From: Norana najaformis
Taxonomy: Eukaryota > Annelida > Clitellata > Crassiclitellata > Hormogastridae
Reading direction: 5' to 3'
NCBI GenBank assembly: GCA_964023275.1
Contig: OZ029923.1
Location: 4,848,229 to 4,912,228, forward strand
Length of the DNA: 64,000 nucleotides
The notes below the pieces were generated by a model. It did no database searches. It had not been told where the DNA came from and saw only the letters and a list, made by a program, of their open reading frames with translations. The position numbers and the translations under genes are program-made. This document shows, piece by piece, positions 40,356 to 55,400 of this stretch (the first letter of the stretch is position 1; every line of letters starts with the position of its first letter).

Positions 40356-43300
40356 TAGTGCTCAGTTTACTGACTGTTGATCAAGAACTGTCTGTTAAGT
40401 CTACTAATTACAAGACAAGATAATCCATGACAATTAACCTATCTGCCTACCAGAACAAGATGACATAAGCTCTGTGCACCAGTTAGAAGATGAGATGTCT
40501 GTTTACCGGTTGGTCCACTGTGTTCCTGGGTTCAGATCTTCCGTCGGCGCATAAGTGCTGTCGCCATGGCGACTGATGACGCAACTCGGTGGAATGAGAG
40601 AGATGAGCTTCTCTGCCGTCTTACAGTAGACGTCGACAGCCGTCACTGACCGTTGCTGGCTCACCATGATGTGAGTGCATGGCAACAGGTATCTACTCCA
40701 TGCAACACAGTTATCCAACACTGACATGTTGTTTAAATAATTGTTTAGTTGCTGGATTGCAATTATCACGTTTGCAATTTGGCTCCAACCATCGTGATCA
40801 TGTCTCTTAAATAAGTAAGTAAGTATATTCTTTATTAACCAATAGTTAATCGCATATTGGTTTACAAGCATTTAAGAACACAAGAACAACTTAATATGCA
40901 TATAACATCCTAATAATAAAACATTTACGCATTAAATTAATTATCAGCAGGAGGAATAATGCGATCATGGGTGTGGGGCCATAGCCATAGGGAATAACTG
41001 AGGGTTTTAACTGGCGGGAGTCGCTGATGTAAGACATGGTTTGGGTTGTTCAAAATGTACTTGTAACTGCATATTTATATAGCTCCACTTCCAGAGAAAC
41101 TCTTAAGAGGTACTCCAGGCCTGACACCATGAAACCACGATCGAATAGAACGGTTTTCAAGTGCACATGGAAAAGAGGCAAAAAAAAGGCCAAGGAGCTC
41201 ATGTCGCAGGTTGCTAGGCAGCTTATTCCAGAAATATGGGTTGAAGCTTTTAAACTGCTCTGTGGAATATTACATTACCTTACCTATCACAGAATAGTGG
41301 GGATTCAATTAGGTTTATCAAGGATTGTGAGTTACTTGAAGACAAGTTGAAACATGACGTCCTCACAGTTCAGGTCGACCAGCGTCTTGAACAACGCCAG
41401 CGTCACCATGCACAGCTGGTAAAAAGAAATTTCATACATGATACATATACATTGAAACTCATACCGACACTATATTTTGGCAGCCTTATCAAGAAACACT
41501 TTATTACGAGGTAGTGTTAGTATTAGGTAGCATTTTTCAGTGGCTGCACATAAATTCTGGAACTCTCTCCCTGTACCTGTTCATTCCGCCCGGTCGCTTA
41601 TGTCATTTCATTGTCAGCTTGACACTTACTTTTTTCAACTTGCTTATCTACCACTTACACCTCTCTGACAGACCTTCTAAATGATATTGACATATGAATA
41701 TTCATGATACTGACATACGAATATTCATGACACTGACTTATGAATATTCATGACACTGGCATATGAATATTCACGATAATGACATATGAATATTCATGAC
41801 AGTTACATATGAATATTCATAATACTGGCATATGAATATTCATGATACTTACATATGAATATTCCTGATACTGACAAATGAATACTCATAACTGTGTAGG
41901 CAGACTCCTGTAGTAACACTGCCCCACTTAATGCCCCCAAAACCTAAGCATGTTTACACATGGGTTAATCTAATGTCTAATGTCCTGCCACCCCTCATTC
42001 ACAGGGCAAAGGTCACCTCAGCTGCTTCCAAAACACTTGAAAGCCTCTTAGTCCTTTGGCCAGACGCACTAACTCTGCCAGAACAGCCATTTTTCAGCAC
42101 TTCAGGGTCATGGTTAAAAGACACTTACAGCTGCATTTCTCACATATCTGCCCACAGAGTCCCTCTCAACAGACAACGACAGCTGCTGATAGAGGCAAGT
42201 AATAAGCAAATCACTGCCTTGCCTTTTTCTACTTACCGGTATCTCAACAAAACCGATTAATTTAAGATTATCATACTGCCTATTCAATCACAGCACTGAA
42301 AGGTAAGATAACACGAACGTCTACACGCCTCTGTTACTTTTCCCACAGAATGGGGGAAAATAACCCGTAATTTGAGATTTATAAAGCGCCTCTTAGAGGA
42401 TACACTCAATAGAGGTGCTTCCGACCCGAAAAAGTAAAATCACTGTTAAACAGTACAGTCTTCAGGCGCCTGCGGAACACTGAGAGGGGGAGAGAAAGGA
42501 GCTCAAGTCGCAAACCTGAAGAACAGCAAGTGTAATTACTTCTCTGTTTTGTGGTGTTTTTTGAGAAGGAATGGAAAGACACTCATCCTAGCACTGGAGC
42601 TGGCAGAGAATGAGGTACCAGGTCCACAGCCTGAAGAACAGCAAGCATAATGTTCTCTCTATTTTATGGAGGTTAAGAAGGACTGTAAAGACACTCACCC
42701 TAGAGTTGGAGCTGTTGATCCTCTGGACAAGAGCCTCCAGGACAGTCACGTCCTCCATTTTTCCCAGCAGAAGGAACCTGAGAAAAGTCTGAAGAAGACG
42801 AGGCTCAGCAATCTTTCGCAGGAAGAGATCCATGTAGGCAGTCACAGCTATTGCCTGCTCCATTCCACTCTGAACCTTCAAATCGATGATCAATCAGCCG
42901 CTCAATCAATCCGTCTCTCAATCACTGAATCACATCATCCCTCGTTTAACATATCAACAAATCATTGATTTATACCATCAATGTGTCAGTCAGTCAGTCA
43001 GTCAGTCAGTCAGTCAGTCAGTCAGTCAGTCAGTCAGTCAGTCAGTCAGTCAGCCAGCCACCCAGCCAGCCAGCCTGCATGTTGCTCAACAACTCAATCA
43101 GTCCATCAGTAATTGATTTGTTAAAAAAACAGATCAATTACTCATTCAGATGGATAATTCCTAATTAATTAACACAAGTTAAATCAATGGCCTTGAACAA
43201 AATTTGTATTTCAGATTTGTCATTCATGCCAGATTTGTTTGTACTAGCCTTATCAGCCTTCACCAAAACAGAAGTTATTCAATTATGGGCTCACAGATTA

Positions 43301-43367
43301 ATCTTAAGAATGAACAGAGCAGTATCAGGTTTCAAATTTTTCTATTTTTTAAAGCATAGACTATAGT

Positions 43368-43450
<83 letters not shown>

Positions 43451-46400
43451 CACACACAGACACACACACAAACACACCGAAAGAGCATACATGTGCTACT
43501 GATGGACAGACAGATTAGGAGGAGGCAAGCTCAACATAATCTGGAACCATGTAGTAAATAATTATTAGAATGAGAGTAATTCAGATTAGGAATACTGAAC
43601 AATTACTACGTAAACTTGAAAGAAACTGCTATTCAATTCTCTCTCGTAGAAACTACAAAATAACTTAAATTTACCAAATAATCACATAAATTTCATAATG
43701 TATTAAAACATACAAATGAAAACATCAAAGCAAGATGACTCAACAGTTGACTAAAGACACAGCAAACGAATAAAAACAAATAATTAATTTTAAGTCAAGA
43801 AATCAACTAAACACATACGCATGCGACTTAGAAGAATGCAATAAAAAAATGGAAACCATTCAGAATACAGACGAAGGCCAACACCAGTAGAGGACAAATT
43901 ACTGACCACGAGGCCGGGGAGATTCTGTAAGGATGGCGGCAAATACACCCAGTCCTTCGTTGATAGCATTAACAAAAACTGAAGATCAAGCTGTTGCCAC
44001 GCATCTTACTGTAAGTCCCAATTCCCAACACTTATTCTGCTCGTCAAACCGTTCTGTTGTAGTTGGGTACAAATCATTCAGTGTGTCACAAAAGCTGTTA
44101 GCCCTGCAGCAATTTTCCCAATTCCTTTTTTAACAGTCTGTTCAACAACCCGTCCAAATTCCATTTTTTCTGCAATTTGCCCCATTTCCATGTTTCAATC
44201 TACTGTGCAATTTGTTACAATTCCCTCTTATAGTCTGCTCAGCACTTTGCTCCAATTTCATATTGCAGTCATGTTCAGCAAACAGCACCAACTCTAATGT
44301 CAAGTACAACAAGTGGACAGCCACCTGATCCTAAAATCCCAGTTTTTAAGATGCAAAAACAAAACCGTACAGGACATAAGAAGTTCCATGGATTACATGC
44401 CATTGAATAATTGCCACAAAGTCGGTCTTGTCATTGTCCCAGCAACCGCACACGTATCAACAAACTAGACTGCAACTAAATCAATCCATGCCAGTCATGC
44501 AGAACAGTTAGTCACGATAATACGAATGCAAGAAATTGAACAATAGTTGCATTCTAATAAAAATCCACATCGATCAACACATGCCAGGTCAAGACATGCC
44601 ATTCAAAAAGTATGGTCACCAGCAAACATTTGTTAAAAAACTATAATCACCATATCTCATAAAACATGATACACAGTGATTTAAACATTTGACCTCGTTA
44701 AAGCTACTATCACAAAGAACCCCTCTCATTGGTATCTTATGGAGAGTCATTATACAAATTTCTTACGACAACTAAAATAAGCTGTAGCAGCTAACAATGC
44801 GGATAACAGGTATTATGTATTGTCAGACTGTATTATGCAAGTAAGAACACAAATAGACACTTCATTTGCAGGGCTCCGTCTTTGCCCCCAGGGAATGACT
44901 ATACATCTACATTTCAGAGTCAGATTTGCTGACTTCTGCGCACACATAAGTGCTTTAAATAAATAAACAAAGCACCTTTTGAGTACCTCTCACTACTGCT
45001 GACTTGTCTAAGCATTTCAGTGGATATGAGGTTAGTCTATGACATATGGCTATGAACTAGACACAGCTGAAACAAAAGCCGACTGACTACCTGTGCCTTA
45101 AAGCTACCCTGATCCCTGGCAGGCAGGTAATATCATTTTTTATCCTTGGAACGAGAGGGGTTATCAGTCAGCTCCCTCTACGGCTGATCTGCCCATCTAT
45201 AGTGTACAATTGAACTGCATATTTTGTAGCCAAGTTCTTTAGGGGCCACTGAAAAATCTTGAAATAGCTATGCAAAAACATACACATGTCTGCAAGTTAA
45301 TATGTGTAGAGTTATAGGTCGATGTTGCCGTTATTTAGTCAACAGTCAACAGTATTGCAAGTTAATATGCATGAGTGTCAAGTGTTGCCTGTGTCAATAA
45401 TCAATAATGTTGGAAAACAATCCTGAACACTGAACGATTCATTATAAACAATACAATAATTACTTCAACAACTATTTCTTTATTTTATCAGGAAAAGCAC
45501 CTAAATACATAAATTACCTTTCATTTTAAGCCCACAACTTCAAAGAAAAATTCCTCACAAATAACGATAACTTTAAATACAGTTTTTCGTGTGACCATTT
45601 TGTATTTCATCGCACATGCAATATGCACCATGCACAACAATTAAAAACGGATGCAACAGTTACCAGGCAACCAGCCAGGAACAAATCAGTCAACAAAAAC
45701 CAGTCAAAAACAAAACAACCCGTGTTATACCAGGGATTTGTTGTCATTAAACGTAGGAATCCAGTTTGACGCAGTTTGCCATCAAGCAGTAACAGAATCA
45801 AGACGATATTCGATTAAGAAGTGCATAGAATAAACACTCATACGCCTTCGGGACAGATTCGATATTGGAATTTTGAATTTCACATTATTAAACTCATCAA
45901 ATGTGAATAAAATCCTCATAAATTCAACATACCAGTTCACGCAAGATAAGTAACTGCGCATTCACGTAGCAAGGGCATTTGTTCCTTAGGCAGTGAAAAC
46001 ACTGCTCAGTTCTAAGGCCAGGGTAGCATTTCCGATATTTCTCTAGCTATGGGCAATTTATGGGTGCTGAAGCATAAAAATCATATTACACCGCCTGCTA
46101 CCAGTTCTATCAATACATTTCAATCAGCACGCTTCAGGCGCTGCTATCTTCACCAAAGATGGATCAAACAAGTTCATACGGTAACCAGCTACAGCCAATC
46201 CCATCCGAATTTCAGTACAGATCTGCCCAAATCCCTGGTACACACACTCAAACAATTATCCAAACCATACAGCTCATTAAATAAACACTATATGCACTAA
46301 CGGTTGAGTACAGAATGCAGCCTGAAATAGAGTAATTTGAGCAATTCTGAAGCATGGGATGCAAAAGGCCGTATGTCCTACCAATAATACAAGCAGAGTG

Positions 46401-49400
46401 TCACCAAACTCACTGTTCAAGTTTTTACTCAGAGCCAACACATCAAACTGAAACAGTTCATCAACGACAAAGCTACAGAAACTACACCAACCGCTACAAA
46501 CTTAACTACACTGGAGGAGCACGCAGCGTTGAACGGGAACTCTGTGGAAGGACATAACTGGTCTGCCCCCTAAGGTTTAGATGCCTCTATGTTCTAGCAA
46601 CACAGATTCAGTTTTTGCATCTGCCTCTGAGAAGGGTCAACTGAAATTGTAATCTTGAGATTTCCACAGCACCCACAGAAAGCTAAGTCGTCTGGGGAAC
46701 CAACTCATTCACAGGCACTCAGTCAAAACAAAATCAATAAGCAGGTAAATGTAAATGTACATGTTTTTCTGTAGCGACTGCATGCTGTATCGCTTCCACC
46801 CTGCTGATTTTTCAATGAATTTATATGGTGAGATCCTGTTCCACTACTACCCTTTTGAAAGGGTGCCACGCCATTTCAGGTCCCCATGTACGGACTGTGC
46901 TAGCCCGAGATTCAAATCTCTGAAATAAGTAGGGTCAGGTTCAGTTCCAGGTTAAGACCCAAGGTTCAGACAGGTAGACAGAAAGACGGTTGGCAGGTAG
47001 ACAGACAGTCACAGTCTGTCAACGAGTCTCGAACCAGTCAGCTATCTCATAAAGTACACAATGATTAAGACAGACATTATACTGTACATTTGCTACCATT
47101 GTGATCACTACTGACTCACTAAGCACTTGCAAAAACTGATATTAGGTGTCGCCAGCAACGTAAAGATCTCCAAACCACTGAGATCAGACCATTGTTATCC
47201 CTTCCACCAAGACCTCCGCTCACTCTGCCCCGCTACAGATTAACCTCTGCCCTCATTTACCCTACCACTCGAAATGGCACAAGTACACAAGGCGGATTAA
47301 AGTAAATCTGGTTAATAGGCTGACAAAATGAACAACAGAACAGAAGTCACATGTGCCAGTTTAGACAAACGAATCATAATTGAAAACACTCAGCCATTAA
47401 ACCAGGACGCTATGCATCAGCAGCTAATTTAATCAGATATCATATTCAGCCGACAAAAGCAGCTATTGAGTGCTTCAGCCAGCCTTTAAAAAAGATGCTA
47501 TATAAAGTACTCAATACATATGTACAGAAAATTAATCTCTGGGTGGATTTGTTCATATAATCAGATCATGAATTAAATCTGTTCACGATTTTCTATTCAT
47601 GTGATGCAGCTCAAGATAAGAGGGCTATGTTTGATCATGGCAAACTCATTTAGTTCGTTGACCTTTCCGTAGTTAACCATTTCCCCTGCAGATGGCTAAG
47701 TTACATAACTAAACAAGTTTGCACCAAGATCTTCACAAATAAAACAATCATAAACAATATTTATCTCTAAGTCTAACCGGAAAAGAGGCCATGAATGGGC
47801 TACCTTATCTGCCAAGCAATCATGAAATCAGAGAGAACTCCTTTATCTTGTCAGAATAGCTATGTGACATAAAGTACACAAGCCATATCGACGATTTTAC
47901 ACTTAACTGGTGCAATTCTTTTATCATAAATGTAACCGTAATCGTAAACTTGATATTTCTACAGCGCTACTTAAAAGCTAAGCGCAGGGCACCAGCTTAT
48001 TCATGAGAACTGCGTCAAGTCAGTGGGGTTGTACAAAGATGCCATGTCAAGAACTAGACCGGTTGCTAGAAGACCAGAGAGAGAAATGGGAGAGAAGCTG
48101 TTAGGGTGGGTTGTGTTTGAGCTGAGAGAAACGTAAAGGCAGCGGATTCAATGGATGTAGCATAAGTAACAGCATTTGTTTTCCAGGATGTGAAAATTGA
48201 GAAAATGAGAATATTCACTGTCTTGACCAAACAGACTTCAAAAATACTTACTCCTAGCATTAGCCTTTACAAATTTTGAGTTTAGGGTTACGATTACAAC
48301 GATTACGAACCTCATCATTATTGTAATAATCTATAATGAACAGAGCATGTGAACCCATGGTGTGAGCCAATTGGCCGCCACTGCCCATTCGTAGAGCAGT
48401 AAGACATAAAATGGTTGAAAGTTAGTAAGAAGTAGTGATTATTCAGACGTTTATCGAAGGAAGAAAGAGAATTTCAGCTTTGAAGGGATATTTGGGAACT
48501 TTGTACAGCATAGTATTAGCAGTCGACTCCAATTCCTGGGGAAAAGTAAAGTATCTCATATCCCACAAGTGAGACGTAGAAGATGCGCTCATTTCCTTTT
48601 ATTTAGGCCTTTCAGTCGGCAATGGATGAATCCCACTCTCCTGGACACGGGGCCAGCACATCACAGAACTCGCCATTTACTTCCCAGCTTACGCCGGTAC
48701 CAAATTATACCGCTTGGTGACAGGGGCAAGGTGTGCACAAACAACTTTCCCAGGGTCGTTACATGGAGTCGAACCCACAACCGCATAATCATTGACCAAA
48801 TGTATTACTGACAGACCACTGTGCCACACACACACCAATCCCTGGGGCAGCAGCATAAAATTCAGTCAGAAGAGATAAGACGTTGGTTGGTTTCCATATT
48901 GGTCCACTATACCCTGACGGTAAAAGCCCTACCTAAAAAGGCCTCACAAAGTTTTTTAAAAGAAAAGATCTTTCTGTCTAAGCTGCAATTATAGTTACAT
49001 GCCACAGTCAATTTACACGTATTAACACAATACAACAGCGAGTGATAGGGTATCTAACTCATAAACATGAAATCAAATTAATTTTCTGGGTAACCGAGAT
49101 TTTAAGCTAAGCCTTATCAGTTGAGAATTCTAAACTCCTTTGCATGAATACAAAACAGATTTTAAATTAAGTTCCAAGAAAAAACTGATTTTAAGGCCAA
49201 GAAAAGCCAAAAATTGTTAACCTTAAAAAGCCTTAAACCGAAACACAGGGCTTTCAATGCATAGCTAAGCTTTTAGGTCAGCGGCCATTGGGAACAATCA
49301 CACAGAAATACAGACACATTGGAACAGTCAAACAAAAAACACAAATACACCTGAGACTTGTTTTAACGAAGCACACATACTTCATCATCAGCTTTTGAGA

Positions 49401-52400
49401 GACGTCCAGCGCTTTTAAGAGATGCTTAAAAGATGCTATATAAATGCTTGTTACATTACACTACATTACATGATAACATGAATTCTAAAACGATCAGCAT
49501 CCGGATCTCAAAATTATTTCACCAACGTAGAAACTAAACTCATCATAAAATGACAATGCTATAATGCTGATATGGCTCCCAAAGCTATAATAATAACAGA
49601 TTCTGGCATACATTACTTTCAAACTCCTTTCCTTCTTTCAAGAAACGCCTGAAAACTCACTATTTCTCACTGGCTTTCAAACATCTGGATATCTAACTCT
49701 TTCACCTGGCAACTGACTATCCATGCCTCCGATTCGCATTTCAGTGTGACTGCGCGCGTTACAAATTTTCGTAATAATAATAATACACTCATGTACACAG
49801 AGCTTTGAATCTTGGGTTAGCACGGTCCTTACACAGGAACCTTAAATGGCGTGGCGCCCATTCAAACGGGCAGCGGTGGTGAAGGATCCCACCCGATAAA
49901 TTTGTTGCAAAATGAACAGGGTCGAGGCCATACAGTTGGTCACTACAGAACAACGTGTACCATTTACTACCATCACCCCGTACATACACCCACTTAGGCT
50001 GAGGCAAAAATACCACTGGCTTACTGCCAACATTTTGGTACATATGGATCAACTGGTCACTATTTATTGGGCTAATGTTTTATGCCTAGATGTAAATAGA
50101 CTTCTGCCAGGATGTTTTCTGGCATGACAAGAACCAGTTTCAGAATCAGGCAGAGCGATCCCGCTACTTGAAAACAGAACCTAACTTTTATGGCGTGACA
50201 TGCATCATTTTCGATCCTGCTACTTGAGACAGTGCCTAACCGGGGTCATGACCTTGGCTATTAAACAACAGTCAGTCAGCTGATAATGTAAAATTTGTAT
50301 ATTGGCTTGTAGCTAAGTGCTCTGATGATACTGCAATCGACACCTTGGCTTAGTAAATGACATGAAGGAGGAAGATATTCAGACATGAAAGACATCACAG
50401 TTGGGAAACTCAAACCAAGGAACAGAAGCAGTGGGAATTCGTGTGAAAATGCCGGTAACTTGATCAACATACAGAAATACAGTACCTTGCTATCATGTGC
50501 TACTTAAAAGGTGCTACATGAAGCCTTTTGATCAAATACATATGTACGAACATACATACGTACATGGGATATGAGGCACGGTAGCCAAATGGATAGAGCA
50601 CTCGGCTTGTAATGAGAAGAGTATGGGTTCAAGCCTCCCCTTCGACAGTTACTGTGTAGGGACCTTGAGCAAGTCCTTCACTCACAAATGCTTCGTGCCT
50701 CAGATTCAGATTTACTGACCATATGTGCGTAATAAATGCAAAATGATGATGATGATGATGATGATGACGACACATACATACATTCATACACACATACATA
50801 CAACACAACAATTCCATTTAAACTATGATCATCATAACCAACAGGCATCAAGGGCAGATAGTGAAAGGATAAGGTTCAAATAACCAATAAGTGCCATGGG
50901 ATATGAATTGAAAAGTGCCAACTGCTTTTAAATAATACAATACAAATGAAATTTGATATTGCGCCTCTTACAGAGTTCAAAAGTGCACATGGGCGATAGG
51001 ACACGTTCCATTCTTAATTAACATCATTAAGGCTAGCACAGAGAGTGGCTCTGATTACGTCTCCTGAAGAGGCGCTATACAAATTTCTAATTACGATAAC
51101 AAACTTCTTATTACAATTACAACTAAGAATAGGACCAAACATTAAGAACCGTAACAGACTGGAAGAGGCAGCTTTTGTGTTTAGAATGACAAACCGTAAT
51201 CGTAATCGTAAATTTGTAAAGCGCCGCTTCAAGGTAGCCTCATCAGAGGCACTTCCGGCCCATCCCAGAACTGGGGAATAATACGGTCTCCAAGCGCTTA
51301 TGGAAGAGGAAGGGGAGAGGGAGAGAAGCTCCCATCGAAGGTGGCACGTAAGCGAGAAGGTAGAGAATTCCAGATGAACCGACCAGCAACTGTGAATAAA
51401 CACTGGCCAAAGAGAAGACATGTTCCAAGAACAACATATTTTCTGGATGCTGATCAAAGACAACTGTTAATTAATTAGACAAATGTCAATTATGGGTTGT
51501 AAGCTGTGAATGAAGTAACGTGTGCCAGAATCTAAACTCTAAGAGTTGTAAATAATGTATGCTAATTTCTCCAACATTTACACAGCATAAGATTGTAACT
51601 ATAATTGTAATTTGAGATTTATAAAGCGCCTCTTACAGGATAAACTCAACAGAGGTGCTTGCGACCTGAAAAACTAAATTCACTGTTAAACAGTACAGTC
51701 TTCAGGCGCCTGCAGAACACTGAGAGGGGGAGAGAAAGGAGCTCAAGTCGCAATTCTTGAGGGAGACGATTCAAGCAAGTGGGACCAACGTAGGCAAAGC
51801 TTCTGGACTGGGCCACAGCGGTTCGCATGCCAGGGACAAACAGGAGATCTTGAGTGACTGAGCGAAGGGTGCTACGGCCCGGCAAAGAGGAGAACAAAGT
51901 GCAGAAGTGTGCAGAGCAGATGTGTGCAGTAGTTGGTGTATGCTACCTGGTGTAGTGTTGGTCCAATGACTGAGACCAGGAATCCACTGTAGACAAACTT
52001 CAGCAGCTGATCCTGGATTACAGGATGCGACACCTAAACCACAGACAAATACACGAATCAGCTGCCTATCAAGAACCTTAACCATTTCTTTGGCAGACAT
52101 CCTTAACAGTAATAACAGGAAGCAACAGATCCTAATGTTAACTAAATAGTTTCAACAGTTATGAACTATGAAAGGTCAAAGCCTGCCTGGCTTAGAGCAA
52201 CTGTCCTCGCTTTATTGAAAGGTTTTAACCTCCATTTCTACAGGATTGACTTGGTTGCTGTGCAGACTGGCTGTGCAATCCAAAGCACATTCGTTCATTC
52301 CTTCGTTCATTCATTCCTTCGCTCATTCATTCGTTCATTCATTCATTCAGAGCATTTATATAATGCTTCTTCATGATACCTACTCATTGACAAAATGAAT

Positions 52401-55400
52401 GACTCAAAATACCGCCTATAAGGGCTTCCAATCAACCGCCTTAACTCAAAGCATTTACATAGCACTCCTTCATGATATCTACTCATAGACAAGGTGACTC
52501 AAAATCCCTCCAAAATCAGCCGCTCCAATGGGTTCAAATTTTTTGTATCCAGACTCCCTACAGACAAACTATTATGACTAAGTTACTCACATCCTGCAGT
52601 CTCTTCGCTGGCTGCCACTGCACCACATTAATAATCACAGGCTTTGCACGCTCACGCACTTGGCATTACTTACACAATACGGTGACTTTTCTAGTTATCT
52701 GAACACCATTTGCAGCTGGATATAGAAATGGCTAAATGTGAGAAGCACTGAGTTTTCAGATGTTTCCCTAAAGAAAGACAATCCGAGTTTTGCAAGAATC
52801 TCGGCAGTTAACTCCAAACCCTGAGAATGCAGCATGGAACTCAGTCAAGAAGAAACAACAGTTGGTCTGAAAATTTGTCCACTATACCACGACTGTGGCT
52901 GGACTATATCAAAAGTAGTGACTTTTCCAGTTATGTGAACTTTTTGTTCTAAATTAAAAGAACTTTAACATTACTAAGGCTAGCAAGTGCAGGGTTCAAT
53001 TCCTAGCGTGTCTTTGGAAATTTACAACTTATTGTCAAGCTGTGTAACGGTTACACTGTAACCAGTAAACAAAGGTTGTCAGGGTATTTCTAGATTGCTG
53101 TTGTTACGACTGCACTTCAGCCAAAATATCCACCAGGTAAGTAAGTAAGTAATGCATTTGTTAACATGCCACTGGTCAGGCCATACTTCAGGCCCCAAAC
53201 CATGCCTCTAATGACTATTATCCTAAAACTGGCTATCTCACAGCTCTAAAATGGTGTGTCCAACATCACGAATGATTTCAGATCTTTTAGACAACTGTGT
53301 TTCAGCTCTTTTGTGATGTTCTCAATAGGGGCTGTATACGAGAGTTACAGAGCATAGATACATACAAAACAATTTTGACAGAGGTGTGTAATACTTTACT
53401 TTACAAAGGGACCTTAAGCAGATGGCAACAATTGTAATTGTAATTTGTAATTGTAATGTGAGATTTATAAAGCGCCTCTTAGAGGATAAACTCAACAGAG
53501 GTGCTTCCGACCCGAATAAGTAAAATCACTGTTAAACGGTACAGTCTTCAGGTGCCTGTGGAACACTGAGAGGGGAAGAGAAAGCAGCTCAAGTCGCAAA
53601 TCAACCTGTCTGAATAGAAGACATGGTATCAACCTGAACAAGTGCGCTGCAGAACTCCAGCAGATTGAGGAACATTTGGAGATCGATGTTGCTGGCAACG
53701 TCTTCTTCAGTGATGCCATGCCAGTCGTCTGAACCATAGGTCAGCGTTCGAGGCAGCGAAGAGTAAAGTCCACTCAGACTGACCACAAACACCTAGCAGA
53801 ATAAACAAATATCTAGCAGAATAAACAAACAACCAAAAGATAAACAAAAATCTAGCAGAATAAACAAACACCCAGAAGAATAAACAAACATCTAGCAGAA
53901 TAAACAAACATCTAGCAAAATAAACAAACACCCAAAAGATAAACAAACATCTAGCAGAATAAACAAACACCCAGAAGAATAAACAAACATCTAGAAGAAT
54001 AAACAAACATCTAGCAAAATAAACAAACACCCAAAAGATAAACAAACATCTAGCAGAATAAACAAACACCCAGAAGAATAAACAAACATCTAGCAAAATA
54101 AACATCTAGCAAAATAAACATCTAGCAAAATAAACAAACACCCAAAAGATAAACAAATATCTAGCAGAATAAACAAACACCCAAAAGATAAACAAACATC
54201 TAGCAGAATAAACAAACATCTAGCTGAATAAACAAACATCTAGATGAATAAACAAACAACCAATTAAACTGCTAAATACATTTAAATACTAGCTAGTCAG
54301 CAAGTTTGTTGCAATTTCATCAATCACATGCATCTTTGCTGTCAGTTTGTGATCTGCTAATTCATTGTTTTATATTTTTTACAGTGCATATAACATCTGC
54401 TAATTCATTGTTTTACATTTATTACAGTGCATATAACATCTGCTAATTCATTGTTTTATATTTATTACAGTGCATATAACATTCTTCAGCTGTGCCGCAT
54501 GTGGCTGCAGTCAGCAACTAATTATACAGAATCTTAGAAGTACTTGCGTACAGCAGCATTTTTCAGCCTTGGCCGTGCCATGGAGCTACATAAATCATCT
54601 TATTATTATTAAAATTATTATTATTTTTCCCTGAGGTATACATGAACCCTCAGGATTAAAAAATGTCTGGAGAAAATGATAAATTAAACAACAATTTTAT
54701 TATTATTATTATTATTATTGTTATAATATAATAATATATATTATTATAAAAATATAATAATATTGTTATTATTATCTTTATTATGTTAAATCTAATATAA
54801 AGCAGACATGGAAAGGAGCCTTAGTTCAGCTACACAGCAAACATTGTTATAAATGCAACCTTCTTATATCACAGTACTTGATATGGCTCCAAAAGATTAT
54901 GTTACACAAAAATTTCTGTGGCAGCACGGAGGTCTGTTTAGCATCGCAAAACATCTGTAATCCGATGACAGTGGGTTTGCTGAACAGATGCTGTGTTATG
55001 ACCCCGGACAAGCTGTTCATGTACACTTTCCTTGTGCCTCAGATTCAGATTTACTGACGTTGGGGATGTATCAAGTGCAATAAATATAAATACATTTTGC
55101 ATGAATACTCCACAGTTGCTGTGATTTGTTGTTAAATACCTGACAAAAGTCTGTCTTTTCCGTGATGTATTTGCCGATGATGTCATGGGTGCATGACAGA
55201 GACAGTAACAACAGAAGGTCATCTCGTGCCTGTTGGCCGGCCGGACCGATGCGATGAACGTACGGAAGAAGCATCGAGAGATCAAAGAATTTACTGTCCG
55301 CGTCGTAATCGCCGGATTCAATCAGAACTTCGAAAAGCGATGAGTTCTGAGTGATCGCCATGCATAACTGATGCAGAACGATCAACAACTTCTCCTCCAT

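Larger units (their letters stand above)
42876..51946 (-). other. FHIP1 intron 3-4 (9.1 kb)
   Basis: No exon found on either strand. Contents: CAGT run (42980-43060), GA/CAGA run (43372-43455), TAAA-tailed repeat (44870-44970), LINE end with nested family B (46645-47000), LINE end (47930-48035), tRNA-like SINE (48695-48840), CATTAC-type repeat (49380-49465), LINE end (49625-49760), family B (49800-49970), tRNA-derived SINE (50572-50775), LINE-like block (50930-51450) and family C (51610-51900). 43460-44860 and 45000-46640 are AT-rich with nothing recognised. Confidence 0.75.

Noticed and set aside
50572-50660. tRNA gene on the plus strand
   Set aside because: Good A and B boxes, but it continues into a SINE body and tail that recur elsewhere in the window.
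53707-54105. Minus-strand 132-residue hydrophobic ORF that looks like a membrane protein
   Set aside because: It is the 22-bp AT-rich minisatellite read in an open frame; only its last part overlaps real FHIP1 exon 2, in another frame.
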